The notes under the pieces were generated by a model. It did no database searches and was not told the origin of the DNA. It saw only the letters and a program-made list of their open reading frames with translations. The translations under genes and the position numbers were made by a program. A stretch of DNA of 64,000 nt, taken from positions 124,001 through 188,000 of the forward strand of contig NZ_JBIQOI010000002.1 of NCBI RefSeq assembly GCF_044197065.1, in the 5' to 3' direction. The DNA comes from Kluyvera ascorbata_C. GTDB taxonomy: Bacteria > Pseudomonadota > Gammaproteobacteria > Enterobacterales > Enterobacteriaceae. Every line of letters starts with the position of its first letter. Position 1 is the stretch's first letter. Shown here in pieces: positions 17,546 to 25,988 of the stretch.

Positions 17546-18732
17546 AAAAATGGACCATTGAATTCGTACTCTATGCCGTCTACATGGTGTTTGGCGCTGC
17601 CTGGGCCACGACCGGCTCGGTGATGCCGCAGATCATGAGTGACTTCAACGTTGACGTCTCGCACGCGGCGCTGATGTCGAACGTGATTCTGTGGGCCAAA
17701 ATCGTGGGCGCAGTGTGCACCGCGGTGCTGGTTGCCCGTATGGGCACCCGGAAGTCATACCTGCTGGGTTGCGTGATGATTGGGGTATCGGTATTTATTC
17801 CGTTTATTGATAACTTCACGCTACTGCTGATTATCCGCTTCCTCGGTGGTCTGGGTGGCGCGGTGTGTCTGGTTTCCCTGGTGCCGACGGTGGCCCGCTT
17901 CTTTGATAACAAAATGGCGGCAACGCTTAACAGCATCAACTGTACCTCGAACATCATCGGCACCATTATTGCGCTGACCCTGGCGGGCTATCTGTCGACG
18001 CTGTTTGGCGGCTGGCGTAATCTGCTGGCGGGCTATGGCGTTATCACGCTGCTACTGGGTGTGATATGGATGCTGTGCTTTACTGACGAAGAGCGCAGCG
18101 AGGACAATACCGCGAATCTGAGCCGCGAGAGTAAAATGGCGGTGCTGAAAGAGGCTGTTTTCAGCCGTATCGTCTGGGGGATGATTGCACAGTATGCCGG
18201 GGCGATGATCATGATGGTCTTTATGTTCACCTTCCTGCCGCTTTACTACGCCAAATACGCGCATCTACCGGCGGACTCGCACGCGCATCTGAGCGGTACG
18301 GTAAACCAGGTGGGGATCATGCTGGGCGCGCTGGTGGGGCCCTACTTTAAAAACCGCGGCTATCACTATAAAAACTGGCTGTTTATCTCCAGTATTTTTA
18401 TGGCCATCACCACCTTCGCTATGCTATTTGCCACCAACGACATCGTAATTCTGGTTTGTTCGTTCCTGACCGGCGGTATCTTCGCCACCTGGTTTGCGTT
18501 TATCTTCTCAATTCCTAAAGAGGGGCTCAAAAACGCCACCACGCAGACCGTCACCTACGCCATGTCAACCTTCTGGGTCTGTACCTTCCTGCTGGCGACC
18601 ATCAACAGCCAGCTTATCGGCTGGTCGGTTGACCTGACCGGCGGCTTTAGCGTGGGCTTTACCTACGTCTTCGCCCTGATGGTGATTTCACCGGTTGTGG
18701 CGCTGCTGGTCTTTCCTAAAAAAGCACGTTAA
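17542..18732 (+). CDS. MFS transporter coupled to PepT-like peptidase
   Basis: A 396-residue, 12-helix major facilitator. Motifs include VARMGTRKSYLLG between helices 2 and 3 and FLGGLGGAVCLVSLVP in helix 4. GTG start, 4-nt overlap with the peptidase gene. The family does not identify the substrate; the coupling suggests it imports the peptidase's substrate or exports a product. Two hairpins separate its stop from the convergent glgS gene. Confidence 0.88.
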   Translation: MKKWTIEFVLYAVYMVFGAAWATTGSVMPQIMSDFNVDVSHAALMSNVILWAKIVGAVCTAVLVARMGTRKSYLLGCVMIGVSVFIPFIDNFTLLLIIRFLGGLGGAVCLVSLVPTVARFFDNKMAATLNSINCTSNIIGTIIALTLAGYLSTLFGGWRNLLAGYGVITLLLGVIWMLCFTDEERSEDNTANLSRESKMAVLKEAVFSRIVWGMIAQYAGAMIMMVFMFTFLPLYYAKYAHLPADSHAHLSGTVNQVGIMLGALVGPYFKNRGYHYKNWLFISSIFMAITTFAMLFATNDIVILVCSFLTGGIFATWFAFIFSIPKEGLKNATTQTVTYAMSTFWVCTFLLATINSQLIGWSVDLTGGFSVGFTYVFALMVISPVVALLVFPKKAR

Positions 18733-18773
18733 TCAGAAACAACAACGGGCACATTTTGTGCCCGCTTCGTATG

Positions 18774-18796
18774 AAAAACGGGCCGCCCGGCCCGTT
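18774..18796 (-). terminator. Terminator of glgS (minus strand)
   Basis: Stem AACGGGCC / GGCCCGTT with a 4-nt loop, followed on the minus strand by a short T run (complement of AAAAA at 18774-18778). A second hairpin, CGGGCACA / TGTGCCCG at 18746-18764, may serve the plus-strand MFS gene but has no T tract. Confidence 0.65.
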
Positions 18797-18801
18797 AATG
18801 A

Positions 18802-19008
18802 TTAACACGCTTCAAGTACCTGTTGCTTTACGCTTTCTGCCTGCGTTAGGTAGTACTCATACCGCGCGCAGAACCACGTTCTTTGCTGCTCGTTCATATT
18901 GCCGGTTACCGCGCAAATATCTACAGGGTGGCCTCGCGACTGCATTTGGGCAAAACTGCGGGCCAAAAAATCAAAATTCATTAACGCTTGTTGATCCTGT
19001 TGTTGCAT
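18802..19008 (-). CDS. glgS: GlgS (ScoR), surface composition regulator
   Basis: A 68-residue protein whose core (NFDFLARSFAQMQSRG, VTGNMNEQQRTWFCARY) closely matches E. coli GlgS as I recall it (66 residues). In E. coli, GlgS was first linked to glycogen synthesis and later shown to lower motility, adhesion and biofilm formation; it is RpoS- and cAMP-CRP-dependent. Start chosen at the ATG 8 nt after a strong GGAGGG; the frame continues upstream without a ribosome site. In E. coli K-12 the gene sits elsewhere, so its location beside a peptidase-MFS pair and a small acidic gene is a local difference. Confidence 0.88.
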   Translation of the reverse strand: MQQQDQQALMNFDFLARSFAQMQSRGHPVDICAVTGNMNEQQRTWFCARYEYYLTQAESVKQQVLEAC

Positions 19009-19261
19009 TGCATATCCCTCCGTTCTGATACTCGTTTTCAAGGCTATATGCTCTACTGTTTCCAGTATTCGCCTGTTATCAGTTACTTTTTGAACACTGC
19101 GTGCGTATTCCCTTTGCGCGCCGTCACACTTCAGCCATCTCTCTTTTTTCATTACGACCGGATCGTGCTGAATACGTGTGCGGGTCCAGATGCGGGTACA
19201 TCAATCAACATTTTTGCAATATACTGTGACAATTGTAGAACAGAGTGAGCAAAGGTGAGCG

Positions 19262-19402
19262 ATGGAAATTGATCTCGATAATCTGGTCTTTGACGGACTG
19301 GAAGAAGCGCAAGAGCGTAACGCGGAGCGTCTTGACGATGCAGACAAGAAAGCGCAGGCGATTGTTGCCGACGATGATTGCGGCGATGCCTGCAAAATCT
19401 GA
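19262..19402 (+). CDS. Small acidic protein of unknown function
   Basis: A 46-residue reading frame, MEIDLDNLVFDGLEEAQERN..., very acidic in its first third and ending GDACKI with a CxxxxC pair. Evidence that it is real: an AAAGGTGA ribosome site at correct spacing before the ATG, an intact frame, and a clear terminator 7 nt after the stop, so the gene and its transcript unit fit together. It faces away from glgS with a 253-bp shared upstream region. I do not recognise the family. Confidence 0.7.
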   Translation: MEIDLDNLVFDGLEEAQERNAERLDDADKKAQAIVADDDCGDACKI

Positions 19403-19408
19403 TAGCAG

Positions 19409-19434
19409 AAACCGGCCTGAGGGCCGGTTTTTTT
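19409..19434 (+). terminator. Terminator of the small acidic gene
   Basis: ACCGGCC / GGCCGGT stem with a 4-nt loop and seven T residues immediately after, 7 nt beyond the stop at 19402. Confidence 0.88.
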
Positions 19435-19449
19435 ATGTGCGGTGGGTGC

Positions 19450-19482
19450 CTTTCCCGGCGTCGCTGCGCTCGGCCGGGCTAC
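19450..19482. repeat. REP-like palindrome
   Basis: CCCGGCGTCGCTGCGCTCG followed by GCCGGGCTAC folds into an imperfect hairpin typical of enterobacterial REP units of the CCCGGCGGCGCTGCGC type. It lies between a terminator and the 3' end of the convergent HAD gene, a usual place for such repeats. Confidence 0.6.
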
Positions 19483-19506
19483 AAAATGTTGCTGGTTGAG
19501 GAGAAA

Positions 19507-20352
19507 CTAAATCTGAATCCCCTGCTCGCGCTCGATAAATCGCACCACGGAATCCAACCAGCAATCCTCAATCACTTCCGTCGCCGCCGCCTTCGCTTCT
19601 GCAATACCGTTATTCGGGACATAGCAACGGTCGGCGCTTTTCAGCATCGGCAGATCGTTAAAGTTATCGCCAAAAGCCACCACTTCATCTGCCCCCAGGC
19701 GCATTTTCAGGTCATGCACCGCCGAATGCTTTGAAGTGGTATCGGTGAGAATATTCATAAAATAAATATCCTGCTCGGCGCAGTAGACGTCACGGTTAAG
19801 CAGGCTGTGAGCACCAGGAATGGCATGAATCGGCTGCTGCAACCCCGCGAGGGTTTGTTGCTTATCGTAAAGCACATAGTAGAGCGGCAAATACCCTTCA
19901 GGTAACGCGGTAAAGGTGTTGATACGGAAGATATTGTCGCCAAGAAACGGCGCTTTGCTGTTGAGAAAACGCTGGCTCAATTCAGTGCGCACTTGGGTAT
20001 AGAACAGCGCATACTGACTGCCCTTAATACAGTAGAGAAAACCTTCCTGCGAGTGCTCATCAAGCGTCGTTGCGACCTGTTCAATCAACGGTTGTGGCAA
20101 CGCGGAAGCCTGCACAATCGCCTCGCGTTCCATATCGAAGGTTAGCAGGCCATCGCTGAGCACCGCCGGGCAGGTAAAACGCGCCTCGCCGAGCAGCATC
20201 GATACTGAACTCAGCGTTCTACCCGTTGCGCAGGTGAACAGTATCCCGGCTTCATCAAAGCGGCGCAGCGCCTCACGCGTATAGTCAGAAAACTGGCCTT
20301 CGCGGTTCAACAACGTGCCGTCAAGGTCACTGATATAAAGCGTTTTCGTCAT
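19507..20352 (-). CDS. Cof-type HAD phosphatase
   Basis: A 281-residue HAD-superfamily hydrolase of subclass IIB (Cof). Motif I is SDLDGTLLN (nucleophile and acid/base Asp), motif II is the Thr in FTCATGRTLSS, and motifs III-IV are in VVAFGDNFNDLPML. The cap lies between motifs II and III. Such enzymes dephosphorylate sugar phosphates, nucleotides or FMN-type cofactors; the substrate cannot be inferred. ATG at 20352 after CAGGAG; the frame upstream to 20397 has no ribosome site. Confidence 0.9.
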   Translation of the reverse strand: MTKTLYISDLDGTLLNREGQFSDYTREALRRFDEAGILFTCATGRTLSSVSMLLGEARFTCPAVLSDGLLTFDMEREAIVQASALPQPLIEQVATTLDEHSQEGFLYCIKGSQYALFYTQVRTELSQRFLNSKAPFLGDNIFRINTFTALPEGYLPLYYVLYDKQQTLAGLQQPIHAIPGAHSLLNRDVYCAEQDIYFMNILTDTTSKHSAVHDLKMRLGADEVVAFGDNFNDLPMLKSADRCYVPNNGIAEAKAAATEVIEDCWLDSVVRFIEREQGIQI

Positions 20353-20420
20353 GCCAATTCTCCTGATGAATACCTTTCCCATCATATGTAATTTCAATCG
20401 TAAGTCGACAGTAAAAATTA

Positions 20421-20443
20421 TTTAAGTGACAACGTCACTTAAA
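20421..20443. repeat. Perfect inverted repeat, operator or terminator
   Basis: TTTAAGTGAC, a 3-nt spacer, then GTCACTTAAA: ten perfect base pairs. It is 8 nt past the stop of the minus-strand LysR gene and 69 nt upstream of the HAD start. On the minus strand it is followed by TAATTTTTA, so it could be the LysR terminator. AT-rich arms and perfect dyad symmetry also fit a regulator binding site. Confidence 0.6.
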
Positions 20444-20450
20444 ATCAACT

Positions 20451-21320
20451 TTATGTCTGCGCTTTCGCGAGCGCCACGAGTTTCTTAATCGCTGCGGTGC
20501 GCTCCCGTTTGCGATACAGCAACCACAGCACCGAGGGTATCGCATCACCAGCAATCTCCCGGTAGCACACGCCCGGCAGATTGATTGTCTGCGCCATCAC
20601 CGCCGGGACTACCGCCACGCCGTTGCCCAGCGACACGTTAGCCAGCACCTCGGTCAGCGCCCCGGCTCGTCGGGCGTGCTCAATAGTGAAGCCGCCGCGT
20701 TTCGCCACCTCCACGGTGCCGGATCGCTGTTCCGGCAGAATAAAGGGTTGCTGGCGGAGGCTTTGCGGAGCAATCGTCACGCTCTGCGCCAGCGGGTGGC
20801 CGTCGCTTAGCGCCAGGCAAAAGTGGTCATGATACAGCGACAGATGGGTCACTTCGGCTGGTAACGCCAGCGGGCCACGCACCAACGCGACGTCCAATTT
20901 GTCTTCCACCAATAACGCCGCCATCCCTTCCATCGGCAGCTCGCTGACCTCGACGGCGACGTCGGGGTATTGCTGGCGATAGCCATTAAACAGCGAGCTC
21001 AACACTCCGGACAACAACGTCGACGACACATACCCGACACGCAGATACCCCCGTTCACCCCGCGCCACGCTCTGCACCCTCGCCTTTGCCTGCTCGGCCT
21101 GGCGGATTGTGGCTTCCGCTTCATCACGCAGCGTTTCCCCAGCCTGCGTGAGCTGCACACGTCGCTGGGTGCGCACAAATAGCGGCGTGCCCAGCTCTCG
21201 CTCTAATTGGGCTATCTGCACGGAGAGCGTCGGCACCGCAATATCCAGCGCCTGCGCCGCCGCACCAAAATGCAGAGTATTCGCGACTTCGAGAAAATAT
21301 CGTAGATGTCGAAGCTCCAT
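20451..21320 (-). CDS. LysR-family transcriptional regulator
   Basis: A 289-residue regulator. HTH in MELRHLRYFLEVANTLHFGAAAQALDIAVPTLSVQI, linker helix and effector domain (GYLRVGYVSSTLLSGVLSSL). The N-terminal sequence pattern is that of the CatR/BenM/CbbR-like group (ELRHLRYFLEVAE). It is divergent from the phosphoesterase gene at 21433 across 112 bp and in the same direction as the HAD gene downstream. Target unknown. Confidence 0.9.
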   Translation of the reverse strand: MELRHLRYFLEVANTLHFGAAAQALDIAVPTLSVQIAQLERELGTPLFVRTQRRVQLTQAGETLRDEAEATIRQAEQAKARVQSVARGERGYLRVGYVSSTLLSGVLSSLFNGYRQQYPDVAVEVSELPMEGMAALLVEDKLDVALVRGPLALPAEVTHLSLYHDHFCLALSDGHPLAQSVTIAPQSLRQQPFILPEQRSGTVEVAKRGGFTIEHARRAGALTEVLANVSLGNGVAVVPAVMAQTINLPGVCYREIAGDAIPSVLWLLYRKRERTAAIKKLVALAKAQT

Positions 21321-21432
21321 GACGGTTCCTGATTGTTAGGTTTTACCTAATAATAATCCCCGAATGAAGAATTGAACATGGTCGCCGTAACGCCGATGCT
21401 ACAGGCATCTTAGAGGTTGATGGATAAATACC

Positions 21433-22173
21433 ATGTGTAGCCGTTTTGCCATTTTTAGCGATGTTCACGCCAATCTGCCGGCGCTCAACGCCGTGCTTGA
21501 CGATATTGACAGCCACGGGATTACCCGCATGTTTTGTCTGGGTGATGTGGTCGATTTTGCCCCCTGGCCCAATGAAGTGATTGCGCGGCTGCGCAAGCGT
21601 CAGATACCGGTTCTGCGCGGTAATCACGACCAGCGCGTTGCCTGCAACGAACCGGTCACGCCGATGGCAAAACATAGCCCTGAGGAGCGCGATGCCCGCG
21701 TCGACGCCATTGCCTTAAGCAAACGGGTGATCACGGCGGAAAACCGCCGCTGGTTGCGGTCACTGCCTGCTTCGATACTGCTGGAGCTACCGCTGCGCAT
21801 TCTACTGGTGCATGCCAGTCCGCGCTCGCTGTCCGAATACCTTTACGGCGATACGCCAACGGACACCCTGCTGGCCTTCCCACAGCTACAAAACGTTGAC
21901 GCGCTGATTTGTGGGCATACCCATTTTGCTCACGTCAGAACCATTAAAACGCCAGAGGGCAGACCGCTGCTGTTTGCTAACCCCGGCGCCGCGGGTCGCA
22001 TCAAACCGGGCCAACCGCCGGCAAGCTGGCTTTCAGGCGAGGTTCGGGAAGGGGTGCTCTCGCTCACGATACAAACGGTGAATTATGATGTTCTGCAGGT
22101 CGCCAACGCCATTCGACAAAGCGACGTTCCGAATTTTTATGCTGACGAACTGACCCGCCGCATCGCACAGTGA
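21433..22173 (+). CDS. Calcineurin-like metallophosphoesterase (YfcE/MJ0936 type)
   Basis: A 246-residue phosphoesterase with all metal-binding blocks: FSDVHAN (DxH), CLGDVVDFAPWP (GDxxD), LRGNHDQR (GNHD), and CGHTHFAHVR (GHTH) with NPGAAGR following. Enzymes of this type cleave phosphodiesters with two metal ions in the cytoplasm; the natural substrate is open. Its final 37 nt overlap the convergent MpaB-family gene at 22137, an unusual tail-to-tail overlap in coding sequence. Confidence 0.9.
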   Translation: MCSRFAIFSDVHANLPALNAVLDDIDSHGITRMFCLGDVVDFAPWPNEVIARLRKRQIPVLRGNHDQRVACNEPVTPMAKHSPEERDARVDAIALSKRVITAENRRWLRSLPASILLELPLRILLVHASPRSLSEYLYGDTPTDTLLAFPQLQNVDALICGHTHFAHVRTIKTPEGRPLLFANPGAAGRIKPGQPPASWLSGEVREGVLSLTIQTVNYDVLQVANAIRQSDVPNFYADELTRRIAQ

Positions 22174-23009
22174 TAAGCACCGTTACGCACGGAACGACGC
22201 AGTACCGCTGCAATGGTGTGAACCCCACCGCGCACAATACGCTGTTCTAACGGGCTCAAACGAAGATTCAGCATCTCCTGCGCCCAATCCGGCAGCAGGT
22301 CTATCCCCGCTTTCATTAAAATTGTGCCCGCGGGCTGCGCCAGCCTTCCCGGCAGCCGGGTGGTCATTAGCACGCGAGCCACCTCCTGCGTACGCGCATC
22401 GCAGCGCAATTGAGGCCGCATGTTGTGAAGGTAATCGGCTACCGCCCGCGGCGTTTTCGGTACGTTACGCGCTCCCAGCCGCTCGGCGATAGTTGCCGAC
22501 TCTATAAAATATTGGCTCTGCCTTTCCGGGCTCACTACCACCCGGCGATAGCGCAGGTGAGAGGCCATAAACGAACTGCACTCAGCAATGTGAACCCAGG
22601 TGAGCAAATCAGGGTCGCTAGCGGCGTAAGGCGTGCCGTCGATGTCCAGACCGTTTATCCGTTCGTGAATGGCTCTCACTTTGGCAATCAGCCGCTCGGC
22701 ATCCGGTTCAGTGGCGAACGTTGTGGCGGAAATAAACTGGCTGGTACGGCGCAGGCGGCCGAAGATATCGTCCCGAAAGGAGGAGTGATCCCACACGCCT
22801 GCCAGCGCCAGCGGATGAAGCATCTGCAAGAGTAAGGCGCTGATACCGCCGCAGAGCATTGAGGTGAAGTCGCCATGCACCGGCCAGATAGCCGACTGTG
22901 GGCCAAACAGCCCCGGTTCGCCCGCTGGGTGCTCAAAGTCAATTTCATTGAGCGCCATTCCCGTCAGGCCAAGCACCTGGCGTTCAATGCGCTGGCGTAA
23001 CCACTCCAT
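22137..23009 (-). CDS. MpaB/LcpA-type oxygenase (DUF2236)
   Basis: A 290-residue alpha-helical protein of the DUF2236 family. Early conserved segments can be seen (WPVHGDFTSMLCGGISALLLQ, then LQMLHPLALAGVWDHS, FGRLRRTSQFI) and a central WVHIAECSSF helix. Members include fungal MpaB and the bacterial rubber-cleaving oxygenase Lcp; they hold a b-type heme. Bacterial roles outside rubber degradation are unknown. The ATG follows GAGAGGTG. Downstream of a beta-hydroxyacid dehydrogenase gene by 19 nt, so probably one operon. Confidence 0.85.
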   Translation of the reverse strand: MEWLRQRIERQVLGLTGMALNEIDFEHPAGEPGLFGPQSAIWPVHGDFTSMLCGGISALLLQMLHPLALAGVWDHSSFRDDIFGRLRRTSQFISATTFATEPDAERLIAKVRAIHERINGLDIDGTPYAASDPDLLTWVHIAECSSFMASHLRYRRVVVSPERQSQYFIESATIAERLGARNVPKTPRAVADYLHNMRPQLRCDARTQEVARVLMTTRLPGRLAQPAGTILMKAGIDLLPDWAQEMLNLRLSPLEQRIVRGGVHTIAAVLRRSVRNGAYHCAMRRVSSSA

Positions 23010-23028
23010 GCTTCACCTCTCTTCGTGC

Positions 23029-23904
23029 TTATGCCTGACGCGCGTTATCAAGCCAGGCATAAACCGCCGCCAGATCCTGCTCGGCGAGCCCGCTCTGCGA
23101 CGCCTGCGTCCACATTTCGACGATTTCGCTCATCATCGGCATCGTGCCCTGCGGGGCGTTCGCCAGCGCCAGACGCGCATCCTTCAGCGCATGTTGAAGC
23201 TGCATCTGCGGGGTGTAATCGTCTTTGCGGATCATCTCCAGCTTGCCCTTCACGTACGGCGCAGCCAGCGGTCCACCGTCCAGCGTTTCCCACAGTTGTC
23301 CCGGCGTGAAACCAAACTGACGGGCAAGCTGCATACTTTCGGCAACGCCCTGCATCATCGATATCAGCCAGGCATTAATAACCAGCTTCATCTTCTGGCT
23401 GTTGCCTGCGTCGCCGTACCACTGCGTACCGCGAGAAATGGCATCGAAGACCTGCTGTGCGGCACCCGCGCGCTGTTGGTCGCCGCAGGCCATTACCAGA
23501 ATCTGGGCGTTTTCTGCCGGGGCTTTCGTGCCGGAAACCGGCGCGTCTAGGTAGAGCATATCGGGGCGAAGCGCTTCGAGCAGCGCGATGGCGTCGGCCG
23601 TTTCCTGGATACCGATGGTTCCCATCTGGCAGAAGGTTGCATTCTGTGGGCAGGATGGTGCAATGGCGCGGATTGCCGCCAGCGTGGCGTCGCCGTCGGT
23701 GAGCATAGCGATAATCACCTGCGCGTCGCTCACCGCCTGAGCGGCGGTTTCACGCTGAACCAGACCTTGGGAGACCAGGTCGTCGCCGCGTCCCGGCGTG
23801 CGGTTCCAGCCGTATACCGTGAAGCCTTTTTTCAGCAGGTTGGCGGCAAATGCGTGCCCCATTGCGCCTAAACCCAGTACCGCTACCACGGGCAGTGCGT
23901 TCAT
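23029..23904 (-). CDS. Beta-hydroxyacid dehydrogenase (3-hydroxyisobutyrate type)
   Basis: A 291-residue NAD(P)-dependent enzyme. It has the N-terminal Rossmann motif GLGAMGHAFAANL, the substrate loop DAPVSGTKAPAENAQ, and the catalytic Lys in QKMKLVINAW. The motif VYGWNRTPGR after the second strand suggests NADP(H) preference (Asn-Arg-Thr). It oxidises a 3-hydroxyacid to the semialdehyde or runs the reverse (glyoxylate or succinic-semialdehyde reductase). Start supported by GAGGAGAG. Probably co-transcribed with the MpaB-type gene. Confidence 0.9.
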   Translation of the reverse strand: MNALPVVAVLGLGAMGHAFAANLLKKGFTVYGWNRTPGRGDDLVSQGLVQRETAAQAVSDAQVIIAMLTDGDATLAAIRAIAPSCPQNATFCQMGTIGIQETADAIALLEALRPDMLYLDAPVSGTKAPAENAQILVMACGDQQRAGAAQQVFDAISRGTQWYGDAGNSQKMKLVINAWLISMMQGVAESMQLARQFGFTPGQLWETLDGGPLAAPYVKGKLEMIRKDDYTPQMQLQHALKDARLALANAPQGTMPMMSEIVEMWTQASQSGLAEQDLAAVYAWLDNARQA

Positions 23905-24020
23905 GTCTCTCTCCTCAGATGTTCGGTCTTTTTGGTAGCGTGATGATTATTCGGCAGAAAAGCAACTGGTTAATGGTTAAGCGCCGCCGCTTTTTAGTAA
24001 CTTTCTGATAACAGTTCCCT

Positions 24021-24097
24021 GTAGGCCGGATAAGGCAACGCCGTCATCCGGCATTCTGCGGGACACTGCCGGATGGCGCTTTGCTTATCCGGCCTAC
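24021..24097. repeat. BIME: pair of inverted REP elements
   Basis: GTAGGCCGGATAAGGC ... ATGGCGCTTTGCTTATCCGGCCTAC. Two REP units in opposite orientation flank a short central sequence. It sits between the dehydrogenase gene start and the 3' end of the RpiR-type gene. Confidence 0.92.
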
Positions 24098-24130
24098 CGC
24101 TGAAAAGGCAACACATCAGCAACGTTTATG

Positions 24131-25033
24131 CTACCCCCCTTTCCGCCCCCCAGACTTGCCAATCGCCTTATGCAAATCATTAATTCGCTTCATCGACCGC
24201 AGCGTACGCTGGGAATGCGTCGACGCCACCGACAGCACCAGCATCTCCAGGCACACCATCACCGTTCCGTGCAGCGGCACCCGGCCATTTTCTCCGCGCG
24301 GAACGTGGATAACCACCTGCGCCATATCGCTAAAGCGCGAATCGGTAGCCTGAGTGAGTAAAATCGTCGGAATGCCCAACCGCTCCGCCTCACGCAGCGT
24401 AGTGAGCCCTTCCCGGTGCGGCGATTTTTGTCCCATCATAATCAGCACATCGCCGCGCTGTAGCGCGATAAGCTGCTCGGCCAGACTAAAGCCGGTGCGA
24501 TTAAGCACGCAGGACGGCAGGCCAATACGGCTAAACAACCGCGCGGTGTAATCGGTCAAAATCCCCGATGCGCCAATGCCAAACAGCGCGACCTGCCGCG
24601 CATCACCCAGCAGCGCCACCGCCTGGGCTATTGCCGCGCGGTTGCTGGTGCTGGCGAGCATTTCACAGGCGCGCTGATGCCCTTCCAGCACAAAATCGAT
24701 GCTTGAATTCACGTCGCTGGTCAGCGCCCCCACCGTCGAGGCCATTTTTTCCGACGAGGTAATGGTCGGGCCAAACCAGTGCTGCATGGTCTGCTTGAGG
24801 TCGCGCAACCCCGCAAAGCCCAATGCCTGAATAGCGCGGACGACGGTGGCATCAGAGGTTTGCGTCGCGGCAGCGATTTCCATTGCCGTATGGTCCAGCA
24901 CCGCTTCACGGTTATCGTCTATCCAGTGCGCGACGGCCAACAGGCGCGGTGAAAGCTGGCTGGTGCGGCTGCGCAGGCGTTCGCCAAACAGATCGACCCG
25001 GCGCTTTTCTTTACGGATCAACGTCTGGCTCAT
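24131..25033 (-). CDS. RpiR/MurR-family transcriptional regulator
   Basis: A 300-residue regulator. The N-terminal HTH_6 domain (LSPRLLAVAHWIDDNREAVL...AAATQTSDATVVRAIQALGF) is followed by a SIS sugar-phosphate-binding domain (VALFGIGASGILTDYTARLF, DVLIMMGQKSPHREGLTTL). RpiR proteins normally sense phosphosugars. Unusually, the ATG overlaps the stop of an iron-siderophore binding protein (ATGA, 25030-25033), making it the last gene of the iron ABC operon. It probably autoregulates this operon. Confidence 0.9.
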   Translation of the reverse strand: MSQTLIRKEKRRVDLFGERLRSRTSQLSPRLLAVAHWIDDNREAVLDHTAMEIAAATQTSDATVVRAIQALGFAGLRDLKQTMQHWFGPTITSSEKMASTVGALTSDVNSSIDFVLEGHQRACEMLASTSNRAAIAQAVALLGDARQVALFGIGASGILTDYTARLFSRIGLPSCVLNRTGFSLAEQLIALQRGDVLIMMGQKSPHREGLTTLREAERLGIPTILLTQATDSRFSDMAQVVIHVPRGENGRVPLHGTVMVCLEMLVLSVASTHSQRTLRSMKRINDLHKAIGKSGGRKGG

Positions 25034-25980
25034 TTCGGTTCCTTAGACAATGGACGGCCGGCAATCTGCGATTGCACCTCCGCCACCAGCAAATTCAACG
25101 AGGCATAAGAGTTAGAAATAACTTCATCGCGCGGCAGAAGAATGTAATGCCCGGTGTGGCACGCCCGCATAAAATCGCACCAGCCCGGCATCACTTTTTC
25201 CATATCGTTGAGTTCATCCTGCGGTTTACCGCCGGTATCCGAGCGCCAGGTGGCAAACAGGAAATCGGCGTCCAGTTCCGGCAATTGTTCAGCGCTGACG
25301 TCAATGCGCTGACCATCAGGAATGCCCTCAATCAGCGGCGGGAAGCGGAAGCCCGCATCGCGCAGTACGCGACCCAGCGAATGATAGGAGTGATGCACCG
25401 TCACCTTGCCGTTATTGGCCTGAATCACCGAGACGGTGATTTTATGGGTATCGATGGTCTGTTTGAGCTGCTCGATTTGCGTCTGATAGCGGCGATTAAG
25501 GATCGCCAGTCGCGCCTGCGTCCCGGTCAATTCCGCCAGCTTGCCGTAAATGCGCGGCGCGCTGCCCAACAGATGGTCAATACTGACCGTCGGCGCAATT
25601 TTCGCCAGCTGCTCTATCGGCACGTTGCGGTTGGGTTCGGTAATAATCAGGTCAGGTTTAGCCGCCGCCACCGCTTCGAGGTCGATATCAGCGGTGCCGA
25701 TAAATTTGATATCGCTGTTGTCAAAATCGACGCCGGTCAGCATCGCGCTGGAGCGCAGATAGTGGCTCCCATCCGGACGAGTTCGCCCGTGGCTAGCGAC
25801 CGGCGGCACGCCAAGCTCAATCAGCGGAATGGTAATATCGAGATCGTGCATCGACACAATGCGTTTTGGGTGATCGGGAACCTGAACCACGCGGCCCAGA
25901 TCGTCGGTGAACGGGTGCGTTTGCGCGAACGCTGAAACGCTACACAGGCACAACAAAGACATCAGCCCACGAAGGGTCAT
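25030..25980 (-). CDS. Periplasmic iron-siderophore binding protein
   Basis: About 316 residues. A signal peptide (MTLRGLMSLLCLCSVSAFAQ) precedes a helical-backbone class III binding protein: HPFTDDLGRVVQVPDHPKRI is the classical start of FecB/FhuD/BtuF-type proteins, and later DLIITEPNRNVPIEQLAKIAPTV. It delivers a ferric siderophore to the membrane permeases. Start at the ATG 25980, which follows GAGGTTCAGG; a GTG at 25992 overlapping the permease stop is the alternative and would add MRFR. No lipobox is visible, so it is likely soluble. Confidence 0.9.
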   Translation of the reverse strand: MTLRGLMSLLCLCSVSAFAQTHPFTDDLGRVVQVPDHPKRIVSMHDLDITIPLIELGVPPVASHGRTRPDGSHYLRSSAMLTGVDFDNSDIKFIGTADIDLEAVAAAKPDLIITEPNRNVPIEQLAKIAPTVSIDHLLGSAPRIYGKLAELTGTQARLAILNRRYQTQIEQLKQTIDTHKITVSVIQANNGKVTVHHSYHSLGRVLRDAGFRFPPLIEGIPDGQRIDVSAEQLPELDADFLFATWRSDTGGKPQDELNDMEKVMPGWCDFMRACHTGHYILLPRDEVISNSYASLNLLVAEVQSQIAGRPLSKEPK

Positions 25981-25988
25981 CCTGAACC

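Noticed and set aside
24883..25935. 350-codon plus-strand frame opposite the RpiR and binding-protein genes
   Set aside because: Shadow frame; the minus-strand genes have clear families and overlapping start/stop signals.
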